A stretch of DNA of 5,675 nucleotides, taken from the NCBI GenBank assembly GCA_023399505.1, contig JAEWOZ010000092.1:1-5675 (forward strand). The letters are read 5' to 3'. The position numbers and the translations under genes are program-made. The notes under the pieces were generated by a model that saw nothing but the letters and a program-made list of their open reading frames with translations, did not search any database and was not told where the DNA came from. This DNA comes from Fusobacteriota bacterium (GTDB lineage: Bacteria > Fusobacteriota > Fusobacteriia > Bac17 > JAEWOZ01). Shown piece by piece: positions 1-5,498 of this stretch; position 1 is the stretch's first letter; the number at the start of each line of letters is the position of its first letter.

Positions 1-1
1 C

Positions 2-763
2 TCAGAAGTAGTAGACTTACTCGCAGAAAGTTTTGCAAATATTGATGAAAAAAGCGATGAGGGTTTTACAGCGTTAATGATCGCCTCCCAAAATAACTAC
101 ATTGAGATAGTAAAATCTTTAATAGAAAAAAGCGCAAATTTCAATATTAAAAATAAAGATGGTAATACAGCTTTAGATCTATCACTAATCGAAAGTAATA
201 AAAACATAGCAAAGATACTAATAGAAGAAGGCTCTAATATAGATAGTTCCAATATCGTTTTAGATCAAATATGCGATTTATTAACAGAAGAAGACAATCT
301 TTCTATACTTTTAATAAAGTCATTACTTAATAAGGACAATTTAAATATTAGTTTGTTGTTCCTTTTATATAAAAGAATTTTAAAAATAGAATTAATTGAA
401 GGTAATCCTTTATTAAAAAATATATTAAAAAATTTAAATATTCATAAGTTATTTTCAGAGGATACTTTTACGCTTGATTCAAATAGCCTTATGATAATTT
501 CCTTTTTAAATTTTGTAAAATTATATGATATATATGAGTCAAAAGAAATAGAAAATATAAGAAAGTTGATATTAGATATGTTTTTAGAATATCGTGAAGG
601 AAATAAGATAGAAGCTAATAGAAAAAAATTTGTAAAAAGAAATAATAGTATAAAAAGTCAAATAAGTATATTTATGTCAAAATTAAACACTATTGTAAGT
701 AGTTTAGGAGATGAATTTAGCAATGAAGAATTAGTAGAAAGATTAAATCACGATGTAAAATAG
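2..763 (+). CDS. Ankyrin-repeat protein, 3' part only, with a long unrecognised C-terminal domain
   Basis: The reading frame is open from base 2, so the ATG at 77 is an internal methionine of a gene that begins before the window; 253 codons are visible. Codons 1-17 are the end of one ankyrin repeat, 18-50 a full repeat (DEGFTALMIASQ core) and 51-83 another (KDGNTALDLSL core). From about codon 84 the repeat pattern stops and 170 residues follow that I cannot assign. They look helical and are rich in Leu, Ile, Asn and Lys, with a basic stretch (RKKFVKRNN) near the end. This tail does not resemble the tails of the ANK genes at 1279 and 3638 and lacks their LPxEL-type ending. The repeats closely match those of the downstream genes, so it is a family member. 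Whether it carries the same lipoprotein signal cannot be seen. The ANK part is well supported; the role, probably protein binding, is family-based. Confidence 0.9.
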   Translation, partial: SEVVDLLAESFANIDEKSDEGFTALMIASQNNYIEIVKSLIEKSANFNIKNKDGNTALDLSLIESNKNIAKILIEEGSNIDSSNIVLDQICDLLTEEDNLSILLIKSLLNKDNLNISLLFLLYKRILKIELIEGNPLLKNILKNLNIHKLFSEDTFTLDSNSLMIISFLNFVKLYDIYESKEIENIRKLILDMFLEYREGNKIEANRKKFVKRNNSIKSQISIFMSKLNTIVSSLGDEFSNEELVERLNHDVK

Positions 764-885
764 GTGTTATATATTAAATAAAAATATCAAATATAAAAGA
801 TATATTTATTCTGCTTAATTTCTTCTTATTTTTTAAAATTTTATCTTTTTATAAATTATTTTTTAATTAAGATTTTAGACTTAAA

Positions 886-914
886 TTGCAAAAACTATTA
901 TACACTGCTAGAGT
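886..914 (+). promoter_or_regulatory. Possible sigma70-type promoter with extended -10
   Basis: TTGCAA (886-891) lies 17 bases before TAGAGT (909-914), which is preceded by TGC, giving an extended -10 element. This has the same architecture as the better supported promoters at 1210 and 2718. It would start a transcript near 921 that runs into the possible broken gene at 961. The sequence is so AT-rich that chance matches are common, so this is tentative. Confidence 0.35.
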
Positions 915-960
915 TAATAAATAGAAAAGAAATTAAATCATAAAATTAAGTAGAGAGAGA

Positions 961-1115
961 ATGAAAAAATCAAAGGTTTGGAAGAGAATAAAGAAAAATA
1001 TTTAGAAATTAGGGAACTTTTATTCTCTTTCAAACAGTAATTTTATAAAATAGCTTTAATTGAAGATAAAAATAATTGTTTAAAGTACTATATTATAATT
1101 TTTAAAAGAGATTAA
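961..1115 (+). pseudogene. Possible decayed small gene (frameshift plus one nonsense codon)
   Basis: An ATG at 961 follows a purine-rich stretch (AGAGAGAGA), but its own frame stops at 1003-1005 after 14 codons. If one A had been lost from the six-A run at 964-969, the frame would continue as KGLEENKEKYLEIRELLFSF. It then meets a single TAA at 1038-1040 and carries on in the same frame (FYKIALIEDKNNCLKYY) to TAA at 1113-1115, inside the terminator stem. A promoter-like pair lies just upstream and a terminator at the end, which fits a former gene of about 51 codons. I recognise no family. In such AT-rich DNA, two adjacent open stretches of about 25 codons can arise by chance, so this is only a possibility. 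Confidence 0.25.
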
Positions 1116-1140
1116 ATTTCAATTTAATCTCTTTTTATTA
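1104..1140 (+). terminator. Rho-independent terminator, perfect 14-bp stem
   Basis: The arm 1104-1117 (AAAAGAGATTAAAT) pairs perfectly with 1122-1135 (ATTTAATCTCTTTT) around a four-base loop, TTCA. The 3' arm ends in CTTTTTATTA. The 5' arm begins with A residues, so it could also stop minus-strand transcription. It lies about 340 bases after the first ANK gene and directly at the end of the possible remnant at 961-1115. It insulates the promoter at 1210 from transcription coming from the left. Confidence 0.85.
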
Positions 1141-1209
1141 AAATGATTTATTCTAAGTGGTAATTATTAGATATATTTTAATAAAAATCTTTTAAAATTT
1201 TAAATAAAG

Positions 1210-1238
1210 TTGCTAAAATTATTTTGAAATGTTAAATT
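1210..1238 (+). promoter_or_regulatory. Promoter of the 442-residue ANK lipoprotein gene
   Basis: TTGCTA (1210-1215) and TAAATT (1233-1238) are 17 bases apart, and TGT directly before the -10 gives an extended -10 element. The same -35, spacing and TGT-TAAATT recur before the gene at 2787, and the distance from the -10 to the ATG is identical (41 bases from its last base to the A of ATG). Conservation between the two copies, where flanking bases differ, supports function. Transcription would begin near 1245, giving a leader of about 34 bases. Confidence 0.65.
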
Positions 1239-1267
1239 TAGGTTTATGAATAAAATTATAATTTATT

Positions 1268-1273
1268 AAGGAG
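1268..1273 (+). promoter_or_regulatory. Ribosome binding site AAGGAG
   Basis: AAGGAG lies five bases before the ATG at 1279 and fixes that start. The identical site, AAGGAGATTAA then ATG, recurs before the gene at 2787. Confidence 0.9.
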
Positions 1274-1278
1274 ATTAA

Positions 1279-2607
1279 ATGAAGAAATTGATATTAATGA
1301 TATTGCTAATTTCATGCAACAAGATCGTTAGAAATATAAGAATTAAAGACAAGAATATAGATATTGATTTAGCATTAGCTATAGTTAATAATGAGACAAA
1401 TAAAGCTATAGATTTGATAGAAAAGGGCGCGAATATTAATTACAAGGATATTAACGGCAATTCTCTTTTAGTGATGGCTTTAATAAGAGCTAACATGGAA
1501 ATAGTAAAAATATTAATAGAGAGAGGAGCTAGTATTAAAGATAGAAATAATAAAGGGGTTTCTCCTTTTATATTTGCATGTGGAAATAGCAATATAGAAG
1601 CAGTAAAGTTAATATTGGAAAAAGAAGCTAATGTTAACGATAAAAGTATTGATGAGGGTTTGACAGCCTTAATAATAGCCTCACAAAAAGGGCATAAAGA
1701 AGTAGCAAAATTTTTGATAGAAAGAGGGGCGAATGTTAACGATAAACAGACTGATGGGTGGACTGCCCTAATGACAGCATCATTACACGGACATATGGAA
1801 ATAGTAAAGATGTTAATAGAGGCAAAAGCTAACATCAACGATAAAGAAGAGAACGGTTTAACAGCTTTAATGTTAGCCTCTTTTAAGGGACATACAGATT
1901 TAGTAAATATATTAATAGAGGCAGAGGCTAACATTAATGATAAAAGCAACAATGGCTATACAGCGTTAAAAAGCTCTTTTAAAAATGGCCATATAGAAGT
2001 AGCGAAATTATTGATAAGTCAAGGTGCTAATATTAACGAGATAGAAGAGGGCGGCTTGACAATTTTGATGATTGCATCACAGAATGGCTACTTAGAATTA
2101 GTAGATATGTTGATAAAGGGAGGAGTTAATATTAATTATAAAAATGGTAAAGGACATACAGCATTAATGTTAGCTGCCTTTAAGGGACATATAGAAGTGG
2201 TAGAATTATTAATAGAGGCAGGAGCTAATATTAATGATAGACAAAATGAGGGACTTACAGCTTTAATGCTTGCTTTAGAAAATAGTCAAATAGAAATAGT
2301 TAAAGTTTTAATAGAACTAGGTGCTAATGTTTATCATAGAGATGAAGATGATAAAATAGCCCTAACATACATAGGCCAAGAATTGATTACTTCTCAAGAC
2401 AAATTTAATAAAGATAATTTTGTAGAAATAGCATATATGATAATAAGAAAAGTAGCAGATGATTATATCCATCTGTTTATATCTTTAAATAAAAAGAATA
2501 ATATTTCTCAAAATTTAAAAGATCAAGTACATAATTATATTAATTTGCTCTATTATTTGCAACAATTGCCTTTTGAGCTATTTGAAGAAGTTATTAAGAA
2601 GTTTTAA
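1279..2607 (+). CDS. Secreted ankyrin-repeat lipoprotein with C-terminal F-box/PRANC-like domain
   Basis: The product has 442 residues. MKKLILMILLISC is a very short lipoprotein signal: two Lys, a hydrophobic core and lipobox L-I-S-C, with the acceptor Cys at residue 13 and Asn after it. About ten ankyrin repeats of 33 residues follow (roughly 28-354), with typical G-TALM-AS, GH-E(I/V)VK-LIE and GANIND cores; the unit at 123-156 has one extra residue. ANK repeats bind protein partners and have no enzymatic activity. Residues 355-442 form a helical tail that is clearly shared with the protein at 3638-4945. It ends in LPFELFEEVIKKF (430-442), which resembles the start of an F-box and the PRANC end of poxvirus ANK proteins. 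The start is fixed by AAGGAG and a lipoprotein signal. The gene has its own promoter and terminator. ANK and lipoprotein calls are firm; the F-box-like reading is inference. Confidence 0.95.
   Translation: MKKLILMILLISCNKIVRNIRIKDKNIDIDLALAIVNNETNKAIDLIEKGANINYKDINGNSLLVMALIRANMEIVKILIERGASIKDRNNKGVSPFIFACGNSNIEAVKLILEKEANVNDKSIDEGLTALIIASQKGHKEVAKFLIERGANVNDKQTDGWTALMTASLHGHMEIVKMLIEAKANINDKEENGLTALMLASFKGHTDLVNILIEAEANINDKSNNGYTALKSSFKNGHIEVAKLLISQGANINEIEEGGLTILMIASQNGYLELVDMLIKGGVNINYKNGKGHTALMLAAFKGHIEVVELLIEAGANINDRQNEGLTALMLALENSQIEIVKVLIELGANVYHRDEDDKIALTYIGQELITSQDKFNKDNFVEIAYMIIRKVADDYIHLFISLNKKNNISQNLKDQVHNYINLLYYLQQLPFELFEEVIKKF
1360..2340 (+). repeat. About ten tandem ankyrin units, 99-bp period
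   Basis: The DNA repeats at about 99 bases. For example, the segment meaning gap-GAN(I/V)NDK recurs near 1627, 1729, 1829, 1927 and 2227 with near-identical spelling such as GCTAATGTTAACGATAAA. This similarity within the gene and with neighbouring genes makes unequal recombination a likely way for the repeat number to change. Confidence 0.85.
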
Positions 2608-2666
2608 TAACCTCCTAAATATATGCTCTATTTCAAATTTTAAAATTGGTAGAAAATATATCAAAT

Positions 2667-2700
2667 AAAAAGGAAGTTCATATAAAGCTTTCTTTTTATT
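2667..2700 (+). terminator. Rho-independent terminator of the 442-residue ANK gene
   Basis: The arm 2667-2676 (AAAAAGGAAG) pairs with 2688-2697 (CTTTCTTTTT), ten pairs including one G-U, around an 11-base loop, and ends in a T-run. It lies about 60 bases after the stop codon and 18 bases before the next -35 element, so the genes at 1279 and 2787 are separate transcription units. Confidence 0.75.
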
Positions 2701-2717
2701 TAATATTTAAGATAAAT

Positions 2718-2746
2718 TTGCTAAAATTATTATAGAATGTTAAATT
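2718..2746 (+). promoter_or_regulatory. Promoter of the 257-residue ANK lipoprotein gene
   Basis: TTGCTA (2718-2723), a 17-base spacer ending in TGT, and TAAATT (2741-2746) form a sigma70-type promoter with an extended -10. All core elements are identical to the promoter at 1210, while spacer and leader bases have drifted. It probably drives this gene and perhaps also the gene at 3638. Confidence 0.65.
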
Positions 2747-2775
2747 TAACATTGAGATAAAAATTATAAATTACT

Positions 2776-2781
2776 AAGGAG
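2776..2781 (+). promoter_or_regulatory. Ribosome binding site AAGGAG
   Basis: AAGGAG lies five bases before the ATG at 2787, with the same spacing and sequence as before the gene at 1279. It fixes the start. Confidence 0.9.
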
Positions 2782-2786
2782 ATTAA

Positions 2787-3560
2787 ATGAAAAAATTAAT
2801 ATTAATAATATTGCTAATTTCATGCAACAAGATTATTAAAAATATAGATATTAAAAATAAAGATATAAATGAAGGATTATTAATAGCAATAGGCAATAAT
2901 GAGGCAGATAAAGTTATAGAATTAATAGAAAAGGGTGCTAATGTTAATTATAAAGATGCTAATGGAAATCCACTTTTGTTGATGACATTAATAAAAGACA
3001 ATTTAAAAATAGGAAAACTACTAGTAGAAAGAGGAGCTAATGTTAACAATAAAAATGAAGATGGTTTTACAGCTTTAATGGTAGCTTCAGAAAAAGGCTA
3101 TATAGAAGCAGTGGAGTTACTATTGGAAAAAGAAGCAAATGTTAATGATAAAGAAGAGAATGGGGTAACAGCATTAATGTTAGCTGCGCAAAACGGATAT
3201 CTAGAAATAGTAGAATTATTATTAAAAAAGGGCGCCAATATTAATGATGCAGGCAATTATGGCTGGACAGCTTTAATGCTAGCATCAAAGTATAATTATA
3301 TAGACATAGTTAAGTCATTATTAGAGAAAGGCACTAATATTAATGACAAAGAAATTGATGGCTTAACAGCTCTAATGATAGCCTCCCAAAATGGTAATAT
3401 TGATATAGTAAAATTATTAGTAGAATCAGGAGCTGATATTAATGAGAAAGATAATAAGGGATGGACAGCAATGATGATAGCTTTGCAAAAAGGCAATATT
3501 AATATAATGAAGTTACTTTTAGAAAAAAGCACTAAAGAAAAGAGTGAAACTAAAAATTAA
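2787..3560 (+). CDS. Short ankyrin-repeat lipoprotein without the C-terminal domain
   Basis: The product has 257 residues. The signal MKKLILIILLISC differs from that of the 442-residue protein at one position, with the lipidation Cys at residue 13 followed by Asn-Lys. About seven ankyrin repeats follow (roughly 28-251) with G-TALM-AS and (I/L)VKLL cores; the first four line up with the 1279-2607 protein, without gaps through about residue 122. The last repeat breaks off at KLLLEK and the protein ends in a polar tail, STKEKSETKN. It therefore lacks the roughly 85-residue tail of its two complete relatives and looks like a truncated or ANK-only version. It is probably an envelope-anchored protein-binding scaffold. 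No hairpin terminator follows, and the next gene starts 77 bases on, so the two may share a transcript. The family call is firm; the binding partner is unknown. Confidence 0.95.
   Translation: MKKLILIILLISCNKIIKNIDIKNKDINEGLLIAIGNNEADKVIELIEKGANVNYKDANGNPLLLMTLIKDNLKIGKLLVERGANVNNKNEDGFTALMVASEKGYIEAVELLLEKEANVNDKEENGVTALMLAAQNGYLEIVELLLKKGANINDAGNYGWTALMLASKYNYIDIVKSLLEKGTNINDKEIDGLTALMIASQNGNIDIVKLLVESGADINEKDNKGWTAMMIALQKGNINIMKLLLEKSTKEKSETKN
2868..3539 (+). repeat. About seven tandem ankyrin units, 99-bp period
   Basis: Units of about 33 codons follow without gaps; the last is incomplete. The unit near 3357-3410 is close at DNA level to the start of the window (bases 59-115), sharing CAGC-TTAATGAT-GCCTCCCAAAAT-type spelling, which links this gene to the first ANK gene. 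Confidence 0.8.
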
Positions 3561-3626
3561 AGAATTTTAGTGCAGAAAATGATTTTGTAAAGATAATGTA
3601 AAATATTAAAAAGAACAGTTATAACA

Positions 3627-3631
3627 GGGAG
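3627..3631 (+). promoter_or_regulatory. Ribosome binding site supporting a GTG start
   Basis: GGGAG lies six bases before the GTG at 3638-3640. The GTG is followed at once by codons for KKFLIIVLLISC, which align with the signal peptides of the two genes before it, so GTG is the start. The leader differs from the conserved AAGGAGATTAA of those genes, and I see no convincing promoter in the 77-base gap. Confidence 0.75.
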
Positions 3632-3637
3632 ACAAGA

Positions 3638-4945
3638 GTGAAAAAGTTTTTAATAATAGTTTTATTAATTTCATGTTTTAAGACTTTTAAAAATGCAAAT
3701 TCCAACTACAAAGATTTAAATCAGGAATTAATATTATCTATAAATAGTAATAATGTATATAGGGTTAAAGTGTTAATAGAGGCAGGCGCCAATATTAATT
3801 ATATTATGGACGAAAAGAGTATTTTAGATCTAGCTTTGGATAATAAAAGCTTGGATATAATAAAAATACTAGTAGAAAAAGGTGTTGAGATAAGTAGAGA
3901 GAATGCAGTAAGAATATATGAGTTATCTTTAGATACTTTTAACTATAAAGTAATAGACTTAATTAAAGATAAATACAAATTAGAAAAGGGATTAGTAGAT
4001 AATAATAAATACTTTTTATTTCTATGTTATTCTTCTGATTTAGAAAAGATAAAAAAATTTATAAAGAAAAACTGTATAAAGCCAAAAGAGATATTTGATA
4101 ATACTAATACAAATGCCTTAATTATAGCAGTTTATTGTAATAAGCTAGACATAGTCAAAATGTTAATCGAAGAATACAAATTTGATATAAATCATAAGAA
4201 TAATAATGGTTGTACAGCATTAATGTTTGCATCAGAAAAAGGAAATTTAGAAATAGTAAAGCTATTAATAGAGAGAGGCGCCGATATTAATCAACAAGAT
4301 AACCAGTTGGATACCGCTTTAATAAAAGCATGCCGAAACGGATATAAAGAGATAATAGAACTTTTAATAGAAAAAAGTATTAGTATCAATGAAAAAGGTT
4401 GCGAGGGTTGGACACCATTGATGATTGCTTCACAAAATGGTTATTTAGAGATAGTGAAAATTTTAATAGAAAAAGGTGCAAATATTGATGATAAGAATAA
4501 TTATGGCATTACAGCTTTAATAATAGCTTTAAGTAATAATCGTATAGAAGTAGCCAAAAAGTTAATAAATCAAGGAGCTGATATTGATTTTAAGACAAAA
4601 GATAACAACAGCCCATTAATATTAGCATGTGGAGAAGGTTTAATTGAAAGTGTAGAATTATTAATAAATAAAGGCGCTAACCTATATTTTGATATTGATC
4701 TTCTTTTATCTATATTAAGCTATAAATTAAAATCAGAGAAAGAAGATAGAAAGCTAATCTTTTTTAGAATATGTTACTTACTATTTCAAAAAATTAAGGA
4801 TGATTGCATTAAAACTTTTATGATTTTAAATAAAGCTAATAACCATATATGTTTGAACGAGGTAAAAGAATATATAAATTTATGTCATCTATTACTTTTA
4901 TTACCTAAAGACATATTCATAGAAGTTATTAAAAATATAAATTAA
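3638..4945 (+). CDS. Secreted ankyrin-repeat lipoprotein with divergent N-terminal repeats and F-box/PRANC-like end
   Basis: The product has 435 residues and starts at GTG. MKKFLIIVLLISC is a short lipoprotein signal with Cys at residue 13, here followed by Phe. A first ANK repeat (28-56) is followed by a region (57-150) where the repeat period can still be felt but the G-TALM core is lost. Clear repeats resume at about 153-352, with cores such as GCTALMFASEKG and GWTPLMIASQNG. Residues 353-435 are homologous to the tail of the 1279-2607 protein: DD-I--F--LNK-NN near 388-402, V--YINL at 409-415, and the ending LPKDIFIEVIKNIN (422-435). By my alignment about 26 of 62 positions are identical. 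The ending resembles an F-box/PRANC motif. It is probably transcribed with the gene at 2787 and ends at the hairpin at 5000. ANK and lipoprotein calls are firm; host ubiquitin-ligase contact is only a hypothesis. Confidence 0.94.
   Translation: MKKFLIIVLLISCFKTFKNANSNYKDLNQELILSINSNNVYRVKVLIEAGANINYIMDEKSILDLALDNKSLDIIKILVEKGVEISRENAVRIYELSLDTFNYKVIDLIKDKYKLEKGLVDNNKYFLFLCYSSDLEKIKKFIKKNCIKPKEIFDNTNTNALIIAVYCNKLDIVKMLIEEYKFDINHKNNNGCTALMFASEKGNLEIVKLLIERGADINQQDNQLDTALIKACRNGYKEIIELLIEKSISINEKGCEGWTPLMIASQNGYLEIVKILIEKGANIDDKNNYGITALIIALSNNRIEVAKKLINQGADIDFKTKDNNSPLILACGEGLIESVELLINKGANLYFDIDLLLSILSYKLKSEKEDRKLIFFRICYLLFQKIKDDCIKTFMILNKANNHICLNEVKEYINLCHLLLLLPKDIFIEVIKNIN
3719..4693 (+). repeat. 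Ankyrin repeat array, partly degenerate
   Basis: There are about ten units of 31-35 codons. Units between about 3806 and 4087 have lost most consensus residues, while those from about 4094 onward keep the canonical pattern. The 99-bp DNA periodicity is therefore weaker here than in the two genes before it. Confidence 0.7.
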
Positions 4946-4999
4946 TACTTCATAAAATAAATAGAAAGTTTATTTGAATAACTAAAATAATTATAATAG

Positions 5000-5030
5000 A
5001 AGAGAAGTTAATTTAATAGTTTCTCTTTTT
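5000..5030 (+). terminator. Rho-independent terminator after the 435-residue ANK gene
   Basis: The arm 5000-5010 (AAGAGAAGTTA) pairs with 5017-5027 (TAGTTTCTCTT), 11 pairs with two G-U, around a six-base loop. It is followed by TTT and a T-rich stretch, and lies 55 bases after the stop codon. The three hairpins in this window share a (G)AGA/TCTCTTTTT-like 3' side, suggesting a common terminator style. Confidence 0.75.
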
Positions 5031-5440
5031 ATATATTTTTTATTGATAAAGTAAAAAGTGAAGATAGATTAAAGCTATTCTTTATTGTTATTAATTTAAA
5101 AGTTGGTAATATTTCGCGAATTAAATAGCTCAATTTTATATAAGCTAAATAGGATAAAAATATCTCAAGCCATATAGAGATCTTTAATATATTATTCATA
5201 GTAGCTTTATATTAATAAGAATTTTATCATAAATTTTTGTAGTCCTTAATAACCTATAATATCTATGTTTAATATAATTAGATTTATTACGTAAATTTTT
5301 TCAACTTTACAACTGCTTCTTATATATGTTAGTCTTAAATATAAACTAAAAGGGATATTAAATTTAAAAATAATATTTTTTAGTAGTAATATTATAAAAA
5401 ATTTTGGTTATCAAATTAAGATAGTACTGAAATTATAAAT

Positions 5441-5469
5441 TTGGAAAATTAAAAGCAATAAATTAAAAT
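5441..5469 (+). promoter_or_regulatory. Probable promoter of the lipoprotein gene at 5504
   Basis: TTGGAA (5441-5446) and TAAAAT (5464-5469) are separated by 17 bases. This is a plausible sigma70-type promoter placing the transcript start near 5476, with a leader of about 28 bases. It does not share the TTGCTA and TGT-TAAATT elements of the ANK genes at 1279 and 2787. Chance matches are common in this composition. Confidence 0.45.
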
Positions 5470-5491
5470 AGCAAATTATCCTATAAAATAC

Positions 5492-5498
5492 GGAAGGA
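5492..5498 (+). promoter_or_regulatory. Ribosome binding site GGAAGGA
   Basis: GGAAGGA lies five bases before the ATG at 5504. Together with the signal-peptide-like start that follows, it supports a real gene start here. Confidence 0.75.

Larger units (their letters stand above)
764..1278. other. Long AT-rich intergenic region with a terminator, promoter(s) and a possible gene remnant
   Basis: There is no intact gene in these 515 bases. From the left: an A/T-rich stretch after the first ANK gene with no convincing terminator, a promoter-like pair at 886-914, a possible broken small gene at 961-1115, a strong hairpin terminator at 1104-1140, and the promoter and leader of the next gene at 1210-1278. 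I see no tRNA, no CRISPR-like repeat and no insertion sequence end. Confidence 0.7.
1210..1345 (+). repeat. Duplicated promoter, leader and signal-peptide segment, copy 1
   Basis: This segment aligns without gaps to 2718-2853. In the untranslated part (1210-1278 against 2718-2786) I count about 12 differences in 69 bases, and the match continues through the start codon and signal-peptide codons. Differences cluster between the -10 element and the ribosome binding site. It marks an old gene duplication that included the control region. Confidence 0.8.
2718..2853 (+). repeat. Duplicated promoter, leader and signal-peptide segment, copy 2
   Basis: This is the partner of 1210-1345, in the same orientation and offset by 1508 bases without gaps. 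The protein-coding similarity then continues through the first ankyrin repeats. Confidence 0.8.

Noticed and set aside
77..79. ATG at 77 as the start of the first gene
   Set aside because: The frame is open to base 2 and the upstream codons continue the ankyrin pattern (EVVDLLAESFANIDEK), so this is an internal methionine of a gene cut by the window.
784..815. Weak hairpin (ATATC/GATAT) followed by T-rich DNA as terminator of the first gene
   Set aside because: The stem has only five pairs with one G-C, and such pairings are common by chance in this composition.
1440..1952. Minus-strand 170-codon open frame opposite the 442-residue ANK gene
   Set aside because: It is a shadow of the tandem repeats: one antisense frame of the 99-bp unit lacks stops, so it stays open across units. 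It has repetitive low-complexity content and no start signals.
1360..2340. CRISPR-like array because of regular spacing
   Set aside because: The regular 99-bp period is coding, encodes ankyrin units without interruption, and has no constant repeat with unique spacers.
3296..3532. Minus-strand 78-codon open frame opposite the 257-residue ANK gene
   Set aside because: It is the same antisense effect of the ankyrin repeat unit, with no promoter or ribosome binding site.
5029..5199. Minus-strand frame of 56 codons starting MNNILKISIWLEIFL
   Set aside because: There is no ribosome binding site before its ATG and it ends in the T-run of the terminator at 5000-5030. At this base composition one such open stretch is expected by chance in the non-coding part of the window.
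5255..5260. Perfect TATAAT as a promoter
   Set aside because: There is no usable -35 at 16-18 bases and no reading frame longer than nine codons right after it.
5281..5354. Short open stretch LDLLRKFFQLYNCFLYML as a gene remnant
   Set aside because: It has only about 22 codons, no start signals and no similarity I can see to the neighbouring genes.
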